DNA of 64,000 nucleotides from Apoderus coryli (Eukaryota; Arthropoda; Insecta; Coleoptera; Attelabidae), in assembly GCA_911728435.2 (NCBI GenBank), contig OU452212.1:7384563-7448562 (forward strand). Reading direction: 5' to 3'. Below, piece by piece: positions 20,678 through 33,374 of this stretch (position 1 is the first letter of the stretch; each line of letters begins with the position of its first letter). The position numbers were made by a program, and so were the translations under genes. Under the pieces are notes generated by a model. It ran no database searches. It was not told the origin of the DNA and worked only from the letters and a program-made list of their open reading frames with translations.

Positions 20678-23319
20678 TATATGTATATATATTGAACTGT
20701 AGAATATTTAGGTACTGAATTAATTTACTTTAAGTATCTTAATTGATTTATTTATTTATTTGACGATGTACCTGTATGTATTAATTATTATTCTTATGTG
20801 TTATATGTTTTGTTTACCTGTCTACAAATTATTTTTAATTTTTTGCCAAATATTTATTTATTTATTCATTTGCAAAAGAAAAAAGTTTTGTTTCATCAAG
20901 ACAATGAACCGTGTGAAAAATCGAATAAAACTATGGGAAAATTGATTCAATTGGGCTTTCGAGAAACTTGGAAATTGATTAGATTTTAGTGGTAGATTAA
21001 ATAAAACCGAAATTGGTTTAGCAACGACTGCAAAATTATCAAGACAAGTGTGTAACGATCATCTAAAGCAGAAGTTACGTGCATATTTTCAAAATGCGTA
21101 AGCCTTCGCTTTGTACGCTTATGTGTTTACTCCATAAAACGTTTATCCTTAATAAAATAACACAATAATATACTTTATACTTTTTATTATGTATGTATCT
21201 TTGTAAAATATTTACAAAAAGAAACCTGGGCAAACATCACCAATTCAAAACATTACAGTATTATTATCTTTTGCCTTTTTATCGTTACGATTATGATATT
21301 ATACCACTACCTACTGATAAAGTGTTTCCTTATTTGTATATTAACAAAAATACCCGTTGACGGACCCCGCTCACCTCACCTTCTTGTAATGTACCTTCGT
21401 CTCTAAAATCCACTTTTTCAGTTTACAAACGTTACCTTTATGTGTATGCATAAGATAAATAGAATATTCGCCTTTGTTATTGATATAATAAAACTAATTC
21501 TTCACCATTTATCACATTATATAAATAATAATGTGTGAGGTTTTCTTATGGGAACACAAAATAAATAAATAAATATGAATATGTATAATATGGTTTATAC
21601 CTATGATGATTAATATAGGTATGACAAAAGCTTTTTGAAATGATACAGATAAAATAATGTCTTCAAATATGTTGGATACAGTGGTGGAACGTTTGGTCCT
21701 CAACACTGCACACGGAAATTCCTTTGAATTTTTACGGGAATAATTTTTAGCTAACTAAATGTTGCCCCAAAATTAACGCAAGTTTTGAATTTGCCGCCAT
21801 TTATGCAGTAAAAACAAAATCAACAGCATTGATATACAGGGTGAGTTATTAGTGCGTCAAAGTTCGATATTACCTCAAAGACCAAAAATTTCACGCAAAA
21901 CTCCAATTAAAATGTTGTCAGAACCATTCATTATAAGCTGATGCAACCATCATGTTGCATGAGGAGCCGTATCGTGTGTATTTTGTTTTATACAAATACC
22001 TATGGCTAATTTTACTATTGCACATTCCATCGTTGATAAAACTGGACTTAAGCATCCATAAAACAAAACAATCGATGAATAGCAATAATGTCTTGGTCCC
22101 AGAATTATTTTGCTTTACGAGCAGTTAAGCAGCTTTTCCGTGAAGTTTATTGCTCGAAATCCTTTAATTATTTTAAGGATAATAAATGAGTTTTTTGTTG
22201 TCTGTGATTTTTTAAGCTAGTTTGTTCTTGCTGGAAACGTTTTCATTAGCCTAGACCTTTAAATAAGTTGTTAATTCTATATATTTTTTTTTTGTTGAAA
22301 AGGATTGACGATAAATATCTTTCAAATAGTTTATTTCGTTTCAATTAAGTGTTTCTTCTTAGAAAAATATTAATAAAGTCTCTATCTTTTGACAAAACAA
22401 ATCTGGCTTATCAGGTTCAACTCTTAAATAGGACCCTTCGATTTGACTAGGAATATGGTATGATTTTCTGTATTTTTAAGAATTATTAAAAGATGGTTTT
22501 GAATAAACTTCATCCATCTGAAATTCAACTTCAACTCTAAAATCACAAGGATATTTTGGAAGTTGTTGTCTGGTTAAATTAAAGAAAAGTTGTGCATTTT
22601 AAACACCTTTTAAATGGTGTTTTCAAAATTAAACTAACTTTAGCTGTTTTCGAGAATTTTAGAAAAAACAATTTTTTGCGATTTTAGTTTTTATTTATTT
22701 TTGACATTATTTTTACGGATATAAATAAATGAAAAACACTCTCTCATTGTTACTTTTTGAGGAGAAAAAGATAGCGTTTACAAATTATCACTACGACGGT
22801 TCGTTTTTGAAAAACCGTCATCAACTTCGTTTGTTTTAAATATGGCCTCGGAATTTTTATTATTAAATTTTAAATTTATATGCATTTATATGTTCAATTT
22901 GCATGCATCGTAGACGGTTTTCTTCTGGCTGGCAATCAGTCTAACTAAGTTTATGGCTAATCGAAATCCTTCGTCGATAATATATTTAAGGAAATTATTA
23001 ATAACGTTTCTGTTTCTCTCTCAGGAGAACCCTCCACATTATTAAAATCGCAATAAGGATCGATTTTAATTCCTATTTTATTTAAATGTGTTGGAAAACA
23101 GCCGTAATTTAACTTTAATATCCTCGTAAGTCCGCCTCTGTTATTAAAAATTTTTCTTTCAGAACGGCGCTAGGGTGATGTAGAGGCCCTCCATCACAGT
23201 ACGGCGCTTAAACTCTAAAAATTTTTATTGTCTACGATTTAATCTCTAAACACATACGCAAATTATTTGTGTTGTGTATTTACACGCTGGAGCATATCCC
23301 TTATGTTTTATATTACAGG
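20678..23319. other. Intronic, AT-rich, one terminal-repeat motif
   Basis: No gene recognised in about 2.6 kb. An ACAGGGTGAGTTATTAGTGC motif at about 21837 resembles the ends of decayed foldback/MITE elements, but its partner was not found. Confidence 0.5.
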
Positions 23320-23900
23320 GTGTTGGAAATGTAAAAGATGAGGCGCCCAAACACTACACACATTTGAGCAGAGCATTTACTTTCGGTAAATCTGAAGCTA
23401 AACAATTTCCAATGTATGGTTAGCTTTAGAGTTTTTGTCCCATAGAAGCTTTGGTGATTATATAATAAAGTTTGACAATTGTAATACTATTAACTTCTGT
23501 TATTTTCACGTAAGAAACTAGTCCTTCAAAAAGGCCATAGGATTTCAAACTTCTTGACCGATCATCTTTTCCATTTGTTCGATGAGGTGCCACCCGCTAC
23601 ACGAATCAATAATAGCTGGTTCCAAACGAATGGCGGAAGAGTGTGAGGGCATGGATTAAGAGAGATGGAGAGGGCGGTTGACACAAAATGATCCACCAGA
23701 ACCTGGAAGGGCCAGTGACGTGGCCTTCAAGATCAGCAGATATTACGCCTATGGATTTTCATGTGTGGAAATATTTAAAAGGCATTGTTTACCAAATGAC
23801 AGTGGAAACACGAGAAGAGCTGGTGAAACGTATTGAAGAGGCCTGCCGTCAACTGAAGGGAAATCGTCCTAGCAACAATTAATTCAGTGGCCAAGAGAGT
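23320..23900 (+). pseudogene. Mariner-family transposase relic, C-terminal part
   Basis: Begins at an ACAGGGTGTTGGAAATGTAA motif. Bases 23367-23513 match 27549-27650. The readable coding part is 23688-23882: NLEGPVTWPSRSADITPMDF (third catalytic block), then VWKYLKGIVYQMTVETREEL and a helical C-terminus. Upstream WFQTNGGRV probably derives from the second catalytic block (WFQQDG type), with the aspartate lost. Stops and frameshifts separate the pieces, so it is dead. Confidence 0.75.
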
Positions 23901-25298
23901 TAAAAAATGCATTGCGATTGATGGACTCCATTTTGAGAACTTATTAGTGTTATTTAATTGTTTATTTGTAATTTTTTGTATCTTTAATGAACATAATTAT
24001 GCCTAGTAAGAAATAAAATTATGACTGCTCATTGGCCTGCTTACAACACTTGAAATTATTATAATATGTAGTTATCTGAAAAACAAAGCCATAAATTCAA
24101 AAATTGCAAGGGTAAGTTTTTTTCTCAAATTAAACAAGCAATCCAAAAATATGTAATCTTCTTTGTAAAATCTCCAGTAGCGGCGAAGATCAGGAGGGCC
24201 GAATGGGGTGCCGACCCCCCAGTATCTACGCCACTGTAGTATTTTTTCAAATTATGTGAATTATTACTTAGAGATGTACTATATTAGTTTGTATGCGAAA
24301 TTGGACGGCAATCGATCAAGTGGTTTAAAAGTTATGACGAGAAAACTAGTTTTTCAGGTAAAGGTAAAGTCCACCCTAAAGACAAAGAAACTTTGAATTG
24401 GAAATTTGGGTAAGGGATAGTAAGTAAGAGAGAGAAGTTTCAACGAGACTTGGAAATCAGTATTTTGTGAGATCAGTTTTTCATAAAATATCTTATTTTT
24501 ATTTCATTTTTCACCCCGTATAAACATGTGTGTGATATGTGTACACAAAATATTAATAAAAAGAAGACTCAAACACACTTTGTTAAATAACAATAATATG
24601 ACTTTATTAATATGGGCCTCCCTTATAATACGCATTACATTATACATATATGCATTATTCTAATCCCTTTGGCGCGGTTATAAGCCCCTATAATGGGGCC
24701 GCATAAGGCCCCAGTTCTGTTATCTTTTGTAAAACAGACGACCTGCTTTGTAGTTGTGAATCACTTTAAATCTCTGTTTTATTGTCGCGCCTCGCGAGAG
24801 ACAGGCATTATTATGATTATTACTCTTACACAAAAAATATAGAAGGAAAGTTCGCGGGGGTAGCTTTGGCATAAAATTGGAAAATTCATAGAATATTTAT
24901 CAATTTTACTTCATAAATAAGAAAATATATTTATTACGAATAACAAAGTTTTCGTATATAGTCTTTCTAATTTTAATTTAAAATTATATAAAAAATCCCA
25001 ACTCGATATCCCTTTGTAATGTCAATACCGACCTCCCCCTTTTAACTTTTCATAACAATACATGCCCTACAATATTTTAAAAATCCTTTATGTATTAACA
25101 ATTAATGTTAAATCTATAGCTGTTTTGATATTTTAGAAATATTTTTAAAACAAATATTATATTATATACTCACACTTGTCACAAAATAATTCCCCCTCAA
25201 AACGACAACAAACGTGTTCCTCTCGTGTCACGCCTTATAAAAAAAATTGTCTGTATATATATAACTACATTGGAACCTAATACCGGCGGTGTCTGATA
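23901..25298. other. Intronic, no gene recognised
   Basis: AT-rich. A GC-richer stretch near 24610-24810 (GGCCGCATAAGGCCCC, CGCGCCTCGCGAGAGACAGG) stands out in base composition but could not be assigned. Confidence 0.45.
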
Positions 25299-25870
25299 CA
25301 GTGACTGCAAAAAGTTTCATCCACTTGAGGTATTATTAAAAATTATTATGTAATTTGATGCTGGATGGATATCTATCTGTATTTGTATTCTGTTTATTTT
25401 ATATGACTTTTGTTGTTTTGATTTTGAATTTTTCTTATAGTTTTTCTTTCTTTATTGTTTAATAGATCATATATATGTATATGTAAGTATGCTCACTGTG
25501 TAAAATACAAGTTAATTAGATTATCGTAATTGCTGTAACTTAGCGAATTAAGATTTACCTAACTGTATTTTGTTATACACCTGAAATAAATATTATTATT
25601 ATTATTGATAGATCTTCTTTCATTTTATTAAAAATCTAATAAAAACTATTGAACAAATCATGGATGCAATGTTCTGCCACCGTGTTTTACTGTCGGATAC
25701 AAATTTTCTTGTTTAAATTCCACATTAAGTCTTCGCCATACCATATGACGTCCATCCGATTATATTTAGATTAATCTGAGAAAATAACACGTTGCCAAAA
25801 GTTATTTGTTTCATTCATATTATATTTATTTGCAAACTCTAATCATTAACCCAACTTTTTCCAGTCACTG
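25299..25870 (-). mobile_element. Internally deleted Tc1-like element
   Basis: Terminal repeats CAGTGACTGCAAAAAGTT (25299 onward) and, reverse-complemented from 25870, CAGTGACTGGAAAAAGTT, each flanked by TA (25297-25298, 25871-25872). On the minus strand 25870-25620 holds decayed transposase: FWQRVIFSD-stop-SKYNR (first catalytic block, E lost to a stop) and further Tc1-like traces. The left ~270 bases lack coding traces and end in CCTGAAATAAATATTATT..., resembling a LINE 3' tail. Confidence 0.75.
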
Positions 25871-25935
25871 TAGTTATTTTTATTACTGTCGGTATCCTTT
25901 GGCAGGCATGATTTAATATAGGTCTTATATACGAG

Positions 25936-26035
25936 GGAGAAATGTATCAAAAAAACGCTGCATTCGATGCCCATTTCTAATGTAAAAAGGCATGGGAACG
26001 GATAGCCCCGGTAGACTCCTTAAATTTATATATTT
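25936..26035 (+). repeat. Dispersed repeat R1, copy 1
   Basis: About 100 bases (AACGCTGCATTCGATGCCC, then GGCATGGGAACGG) match 49020-49120 in the same orientation with about 85-90% identity by eye. The family is unknown. Confidence 0.75.
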
Positions 26036-26488
26036 TAAATTAAGATTAGAAAGACTATACCTTTATACTCTCAAACAGAGTGAGTATGGAAATCCCTGTA
26101 TGTTATTTTGAAAGTTATTCGGTATAATTTTTGGCACAACCTGATGGCGATGTTCAATTTTTTATATCGTTAACAGCTTTGTTGCTATGCCAACCAACTT
26201 TGTTTTTTTAAATGACACGGTATATTTTTCTTTTTATTTTTAGGTAGACCATTTATTTCTGGATACGACAACATAAAATTTGTATAGGGTTACATTAAAA
26301 AATAATTGAGAAAAAGCTGAAGCTAAAATGAAATTTTTATAAGACTTGCCATTTAAAACATTGTAGTTGTCAAATAAAAATACTACACGCACCGCCGAAA
26401 TTCTTGGATCCCCTCGTAGATTTTAAAACGAAATTTTTATCATGGCTGCTTTCTTGTTGCAGTGATTGTTTAATTTTCCTTTGCAATT

Positions 26489-27300
26489 ATGCGTGGCAAT
26501 ACAATTTCAGTGTTCAATAGAGCAAGAATAGAGAGTCTGTCGAATCATCGAATCGCTGATAGAGGGATTCCCCGCGCCTCAGTTATCAGAATAGTGCGTA
26601 GATCGGTATGTAGCAGGTTATGGACGTCGGAATCCAACCAGAACACTCTCAGCTGTCCGAACTCACTTTAGAAGAACGTATGGTCGATTAATTTCCAGTA
26701 CCGGAGACTTGTGGAGTCAATTTGCGATCTAGGAGACCATTAAGTGTACCTAGTAGGCACAGGAACACAGGGACTGGCTTTTAGTTCAGTGGCGAAATGT
26801 TCCTTGTTTCAGATGAAACCAGATTTGGTTTAATTAGTGATAATCGGCAAGACCGAGTTTGGAGAGGGCCAGGGCGACGAGAAAGACTATCTTTTGCCAG
26901 AGAAGTCGTTCCATGCCAAGGAGGAACAGTAATGTTTTGAGGAGGTATAATACATGGTCGTCGTAAGCAGCTTATTCCCATTCCAGACACTATGACAGGG
27001 GATAGATATATTTATCCTCTCCGAATTGAAATTGGAGCCAATTACGTTTTCATGGATGACAATGTTAGGCCCCATCGCCTGAGAAGAGTACAAAATGCAC
27101 TAAATATTCAGAATATTCAAAGATTACCGTGGCCAGCAAATTCGCCAGACATGAATCCCATTGAGCACATGTGGGTTTTCGTTGGACGAGCATTCCCAAA
27201 CAGAATTATCTGAACTTCGGTGACAGAACACGCCGTTATGAAGAAGTGTGCAGACTTTTTCATGAGTTGTATCCTAACCGGCCACAAATTCAGAAAGAGT
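26489..27300 (+). pseudogene. Tc1-like transposase relic (DD34E type)
   Basis: Traces in several frames: an N-terminal helix-turn-helix-like segment from 26489 (NHRIADRGIPRASVIRIVRR), the first catalytic block near 26805 (VLFSDETRFGLI), an in-frame stop after GGTVMF at 26937, then YVFMDDNVRPHR (second block, 27043-27080) and ANSPDMNPIEHMWVFVGRA (third block with glutamate, to about 27195). All three catalytic residues persist, but stops and frame changes abolish expression. It is followed at once by a second, unrelated transposase relic. Confidence 0.85.
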
Positions 27301-27309
27301 TGGGTTGAG

Positions 27310-28000
27310 TTGTGTGGTGAAATTAAATACAAAATACAGCTGGTTCAAGAGCCTGAAGATAAAGATTTCCAAAGGCGTCTGGTATTCTGCAATGTAATCT
27401 TAGACCAAATTGACTTGAATCCATTACAAGAAGCATGCTTTTTACTGATGATGAAGTTACTTTTACTAAACTTTCGATATAGGTCTTCCGAAAATCCACG
27501 CTGGATCATGGAGGGACGACCTCAGCGACCACAATAAATTAATGTATCAGCAGAACATTTACTTTGAGTAAATCTGAAGATAAACAATTAGAGTTTGTCA
27601 CAAGTTTGACAATTGTGATATTAACTTCTTTTATTTTCAGGTAAGAAATAAAGTATGTTGGATCGTAATGTTATTGAGCAATTCTTCATTGATGGCAATC
27701 TTACAGCTGAAAAATATTAAATTTGCTAAGAGAAGAAATTGTACCCGCTGTGTTGGCAGTACGCCCAATTAATAGAGTTTGGTTAAAAGCAGGACGGTGC
27801 TCATTTTGGGAGAGATGTGCGGTATTATTTGGATGAAGTTTATGCAGGAAGATTGATTGGTCGTCGAGAAGCTATCGAATGCCCTGTCATTTTTTTCTTT
27901 ATGGGGTCATTTGAAGAATAACATCTACAAAAACAGACCAATAACTTTGGGAGAGTTAAAGTTATTAGAGAATCTAGAAGAATATTACCTGTCATGCTAG
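27310..28000 (+). pseudogene. Mariner-family transposase relic, interrupted
   Basis: 27322-27535 encodes YKIQLVQEPEDKDFQRRLVF and, after frameshifts, SSENPRWIMEGRPQRP. About 115 bases of non-coding sequence follow (27540-27655, partly matching 23367-23513). Coding resumes with MLDRNVIEQFFIDGNLTAEK at 27654, then VWLKQDGAHFGRDVRYYLDE near 27780 and LWGHLKNNIYKNRPITLGEL near 27900. The middle block is either a retained intron-like insert or an inserted repeat. Class is secure from the motif order; the subfamily is not. Confidence 0.75.
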
Positions 28001-29057
28001 TAAAAGTAAGAAATTCATTTCGAAGGAGGCTCCATTTATGCGCAAATAAGAACGGACATATTCAACGTGAGAAATTATTTGCAAGGAATTACGGTTGGTT
28101 ACGAGCTTAAAAAGTCTAAGGGTTTGTCCAAAGAAGAGACGACTTTTAGGGACTAGGCCGAAAAATTTTTGGAAGCATATGACAAAAATAAAATTTTCGC
28201 AAATATTTTGCATATTATTGTGCTAATTTATTTAATTTTCTTATCAGGTGTGATAGGAATAGCCACAAAATAAGCATAACTTTGATGTTATGGGCTGAAT
28301 TTTCTGGAAACTCAATTAGAAAATACATAGACCAAGGTCGATAATTTTAAAAATGGTAAAAAGTGAAAAAAAATATTTTTAAGGGTAAAAAATGGTTAAT
28401 CTCGATTTTCGGTAAAACTGCAAGTCCTATGAAAAAAAGTTCAATGGCAAAGTTGTAGGTAATAAAAAGATCTACAACTTTTGTATCGACACTTTTTCCA
28501 CATAACCTCAAAATTTATGTGAAAAATTCGAATAACCGCGTTTTTGGTTTTTTATTTTTATCTTTTGCAAAAAAAAATATTTTTTCACGAAATATGGTGA
28601 AAACTTACCTTTGTATGTCCCAAACATACAGTAATTTTTTTGATTTGAAATATTCATTTTTTCACCTTATTTTGACTTAATATCGAAAAAGCACCGTAAT
28701 TTTCAATCGAAAATTCTCACGTCAGAATATCTGCTTTTTTAAAAAAAGTTGGTGTGTTTTTTGTTCGTTGAAATCTCTACTTTCTGATGGTATAAAAAAA
28801 ATATACACTACTATGGTAAATGTTCTCAGAAAATGCAAATAATGATCTAATAGTTTCAAATATGAATCCTTAAAAAATATCGTTGCATTTCTCCATTGTT
28901 TTTTATAAAAAAGATGCGAACAAAGAAGATATAAAAAAAATGGATTACATAATTGTAATCCATTTTAATCAAATCTATTAACAAATCTAAAAATGATATA
29001 ACACTGAACCAATTAAGATTCCAAAAATATCAACTGGCAAGAATTAAATCTGTCATA

Positions 29058-29258
29058 TTGAAAGTGCAGCAGAACAACATTGTTACAGGGCATATTATCA
29101 GCTTCAGACTTGGCTGGGTAACAGATTGGGGCTGGAAGCTTGAAGACGAAGACGGTGATGCTCTTGAAGATTTCGAAGATCGACTAGAATCGGGAGGGTT
29201 TGTCGAATCCAACGATGAAGAAATGCCATTAAACAGACAAAAACTAATGGAGAAGTAA
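29058..29258 (+). CDS. Small acidic open frame in loop of foldback C
   Basis: 66 codons, strongly acidic in the middle (LEDEDGDALEDFEDRLESGG), preceded by a tryptophan-containing stretch (RLGWVTDWGWK). No domain is recognised. It could be a captured exon piece, a remnant of an element-encoded acidic region, or chance. No splice or expression evidence is visible, so it is listed as a candidate only. Confidence 0.25.
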   Translation: MKVQQNNIVTGHIISFRLGWVTDWGWKLEDEDGDALEDFEDRLESGGFVESNDEEMPLNRQKLMEK

Positions 29259-29325
29259 TTAGAAACAAAAAATTTCGGATTCGAGTTTTTTTCATTATTT
29301 GCATTTTCTGAGAACATTTACCATA

Positions 29326-31023
29326 CACAGAGAAAAATCTATCATATCATGAATCATATGCACATTCAATCAATGACAGCATATATTCCGTATTCCACAA
29401 TCAAAGCTAGATTTCTTTCAATTATAGTTATATGATTAATTGCGAAATATATGACTGTATTGCTTTAAGTATAAGAATTAATTGACTTCCAATCAAATGC
29501 CTCAATTATAAGAATGTATTGAAATTAAATAAAAAGTATTGATTGGACTAAGTGTCACTATCGTTGATAGAATATTTCTTGCTTTTTAAGGGGAATACAG
29601 AAATTATAGACAGAATATATTTTGGCATTGAAATAATTGTTTTGTAATTTTAAATCAATTTTATTAATTCTATAATACATTGTATTGTAATAAAAAAATA
29701 TTACTCTATAATCACAGTACAAAAAATAAACAATACATTAAACTATGTATGTCATTCTAGTACATTGAACATGTACGACTAACAAAATATTAAACCAAAT
29801 ATCGTATTTGTGTTTTTTACCATATCTTCATAGTGTCTCACTCCCACTCGGTACTTTGTATACTGTATACCTACATCGTGTTAAAACAGGATATTTTGAA
29901 TTTTGAGGTTATCTGAGGTTGCAAAAATGTAGTCCATGCTGCCATGCTATGCTGGTTAATGTGAAATAAAAAGGTTAATATTCATAACTTTTGAATAGTT
30001 TTGTTAAAACGTTTTTATTATGTATTATAGGTACCTCGGTACCTCCTAAATCATTTGTTGGCTAGACCGATCTTTAATATTATTGTTCGAAAAGCTTACA
30101 GAAAATAATTTATAGTAAAAAAACTTATGATTAGATATACTTAGTTAGGAGTAAAACTTACCGGAGAATATTGGAATTAGTTTTTCCAATTCTGAGGCGT
30201 TTAAGAAGTCTTCCATAATATATTATTGCAGATTATAGAACTTAACTATATAGAGACGCGCTACCGGCACACAAATAGAATATATAAATGTAACATAACC
30301 TATTGTTTTAAGCTTTGCTAGTGACTAGGGAGTTCCGAAATTTCCCGATACATCAGCCCGAAATCTACGTTTTTATATCAATGGTTTTGAATTCGTTTTA
30401 TTATGACATCGGCGTATGAAGGCATTTTTTTTTTTTGAAGTCAAAAACTAATATTTACGAAGTGGGGTAGGTAGTACGAAAATCCAGTTTTTATTTAATT
30501 TATATACCTAAATTCGATACATGTATGAGTGGAAAATGTTGGATACTCGACGTTTTGTGTTTCGATATATCGATGAATTTAGCCCGGCCCAATAATAAGT
30601 TAAGGTTGTCCCAACAATAAGAAGTATTGACTTAATATTATTTAGTTTATTTAAATAGTAGAATATGATAGCCAGTAAAATTTGATTTTGTTAATTCAAT
30701 GATATATATCTAATAATCCGAGTAGAGAAACAATATTCTTCCAATGCTTTTTCTTGCTTATCGTAATATAACAATATTTGAAATAATACAATTGCAATAT
30801 TAGTTACCAATTATACTGTAATCATTGAAAGAAAAAATATATCTGTTTTGTGCCTAACATATATGAAATTGAATTTCAATAATATCTGGAATGTCGGATT
30901 AAGTATATATTTGATGTTGGCCTAATTGTAATCTAATGAATTAAGTATTACTCTCATTAAACCAAAATAGAGGCAATCAAACATATCGCTAATATTGATA
31001 TTACAGTAAGATTTTTTTCTGTG
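29326..31023. mobile_element. Nested 1.7-kb TA-flanked element in foldback C
   Basis: Ends CACAGAGAAAAATCT (29326-29340) and, reverse-complemented, CACAGAAAAAAATCT (ending 31023), with TA at 29324-29325 and 31024-31025. Removing it restores ACCATAGTAGTG, the exact complement of the other foldback arm at 28804-28815, so the insertion and its TA duplication are directly shown. The interior is AT-rich with no coding frame, so it is non-autonomous. Confidence 0.88.
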
Positions 31024-31595
31024 TAGTAGTGTTTTTTTTTATAACATCAGAAAGTAGAGATTTCAACGAACAAAAAACACACAAACTTTTTTAAAAAAGC
31101 AGATATTTTGACGTGAGAAATTTTCGATTAAAAATTAGGGTGCTTTTTCGATATTAAGTCAAAATAAGGTGAAAAAATGAATATTTTAAATCAAAAAAAT
31201 TATTGTATATTTGGGACATACAAAGGTAAGTTTTCACCAAATTTCGTGAAAAAATATTTTTTTTTTTTGCAAAAGATAAAAATAAAAAACCAAAAACTCG
31301 GTTATTTATTTTTCCTTTCATTTTTGTTATATTCTCTAGCTTTTCCAATGGGTTTCACCCTAGTATAATTTTTTTTTGTCTCAAAAATTATTGACCCTGG
31401 TCTAACAGGACAATTAGCAGCTTAAAAAAGCTTGGGATTCATAATAATTCTTCTGTTTATAAATATTTTTTATTCATATAAAAACTTTTGTTAAATCCTC
31501 ATTTCAGAGAAAACGGAAGTATAGAACCATTAGATAAATCTTACCTCGTTTTAGGTACGTGTTCAAACTAATTGTTATGAATGGAAAAGCTCTTA

Positions 31596-31841
<246 letters not shown>

Positions 31842-31845
31842 CTAC

Positions 31846-32340
31846 AAGGTACATTGTTTTTTTTATTGTTGCAATTGGCTAATTTTTCGTCCTAGTTTTA
31901 TTTTATAAAATTAAACAATTTAATTTATTTTGTTTAAAGGGTTAATAAGTATACTAAGTTGGTTCTTTATTAGTTTGAATTGTCTTGATAATAATAATAC
32001 GCGAAGGATATTTTGTTGGTTTATCAGTTTAATAAACAAATCGCTACATAAAAACAAAGCCAAATGCGTCCTAACCAATTCAGTGTCTGCTCACTGACTG
32101 TCGTTTTGAAATGCGTTTGTTTGGTGCTGTAGAATGACTGACTTGTATGTATGCAATGTTTTCATGCCTTTTCCCACCTACTGCATTTTTTGGGGCAGTA
32201 ACGGCGAGATGTGTTTTATATCATGCTATGGGGGGGGGTAGCTTTTAGAGTATAGAGGACAGATAGAGCGCTCAGTGAAGGAGTGGTGAGAGGAAGATGT
32301 GTTGTGGGCGGAGTACTTTGTTTAAGGGGTTCGCGAATTT
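31846..32340 (-). promoter_or_regulatory. Probable Sox21 5' region
   Basis: Sequence upstream of the Sox21 ATG is less repetitive than its surroundings and is GC-richer from 32060 to 32340. On the minus strand TCAGT (32097-32093) fits the arthropod initiator, but no matching TATA box or correctly spaced downstream element was found. The start site is unknown, so this is a weak call based on position. Confidence 0.25.
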
Positions 32341-32799
32341 ATAGTAAGCTTGAATTATTATTGTCTGCTCTATGTTTGAACAACATCATCATGTTCTTTG
32401 AGGTATTCATGATTATTTGTTCTAAAACTATTTATTTCAGATTTTCAAATTTAATTTAACTGGAATTTAATCGAGTTGTGGCTAAAATATTATTTATTTT
32501 TAATTTATAGATATACAGGGTGGCACGTTGAAGTGTGGCGATCGAATTCTCGGAAATTAATGGTTGGAAATTGATGAAAAGTTGGAATTGTACTAATCTT
32601 GATGGAAACAATTCGCCTAAAGTGTTTTCAAAATGGTGGTATTTCCGGTTATACCAGTTTGTTACGTCAGCAATTTTGGGCAGAAAGTTTTTTGATTGAA
32701 CTCCCCATCAACCGGATGAAATCACTACATAGTTATGCCAAATCATCTACGAATCCTGTTAATAAATTTGAGAAATACTTCCAGTAGTTAGAGTTGCCG
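32341..32799. other. Intergenic with ACAGGGTGG motif
   Basis: No gene recognised. ATATACAGGGTGGCACGTTG at about 32513 is another terminal-repeat-like motif, its partner not found. Confidence 0.45.
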
Positions 32800-32910
32800 C
32801 GAGACCCGAGACGTCTCGTCTCGATAGCATTTTGTTTCGAATTTCGAGACGAGACGAGATAAAATCCTTCGAGACAAGCTTGAGACGAGATGAGACATCT
32901 CGAAAAATTG
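32800..32910. repeat. GAGACG/CGTCTC-dense block
   Basis: Within about 110 bases, GAGACGAGA-type motifs occur many times on both strands (CGAGACGTCTCGTCTCG, CGAGACGAGACGAGA, GAGACGAGATGAGACATC), giving several short palindromes. It may be a subterminal region of a DNA transposon; no transposase is adjacent. Confidence 0.7.
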
Positions 32911-33374
32911 TAAGGACTTAAAAGAACTAAACGATTTATAATAATATTTTAAATGTTAATCAATAAAAAAAACAGTATCTTAGGTTGTGATCTGGTAATA
33001 CGTGCCCTTAAATATAAATAAAAAATAAAATTTAGAATAAAACCTTTATTAAAGAACTATATTGTGATTTACAGTAAAAAAAACAAAACAAAACAAACAA
33101 AAATAAAATATAATTACTAGTAATAATAATTAATAATAAGGAATAAGATTTCTTCAGAAAATAAAATATAAACTCTAAACTGAAGATAAATAAACAAAAA
33201 TCACAACTCTTTTGGCGTAGCATAAAATTGGATATATAGGTAAGTTCCACTAGTCAAAGTTTAGCTTATCTTTTAACGTACAAGTGTACCATGAGTTAAG
33301 ACTAATAATGGAAAAAGGCGTTCTGAAGGAATACTTAATAAGTCTCTTGCAACAATGAATGAGGTTATCCCCAT

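Larger units (their letters stand above)
28330..31402. mobile_element. Foldback element C, TA-flanked, split by a nested element
   Basis: Termini GACCAAGGTCGATAATTTT (from 28330) and, reverse-complemented from 31402, GACCAGGGTCAATAATTTTT, with TA outside each. The left arm spans 28330-28845. The right arm is in two parts, 29292-29325 and 31026-31402, separated by a nested element. Arms share long blocks such as AGTAGAGATTTCAACGAACA and AATAAGGTGAAAAAATGAAT. The original loop (28846-29291) carries a 66-codon acidic frame but no transposase. Confidence 0.85.

Noticed and set aside
24600..24820. Possible LTR suggested by local GC richness
   Set aside because: No TG...CA ends, primer-binding site or gag/pol coding sequence nearby, and no second copy.
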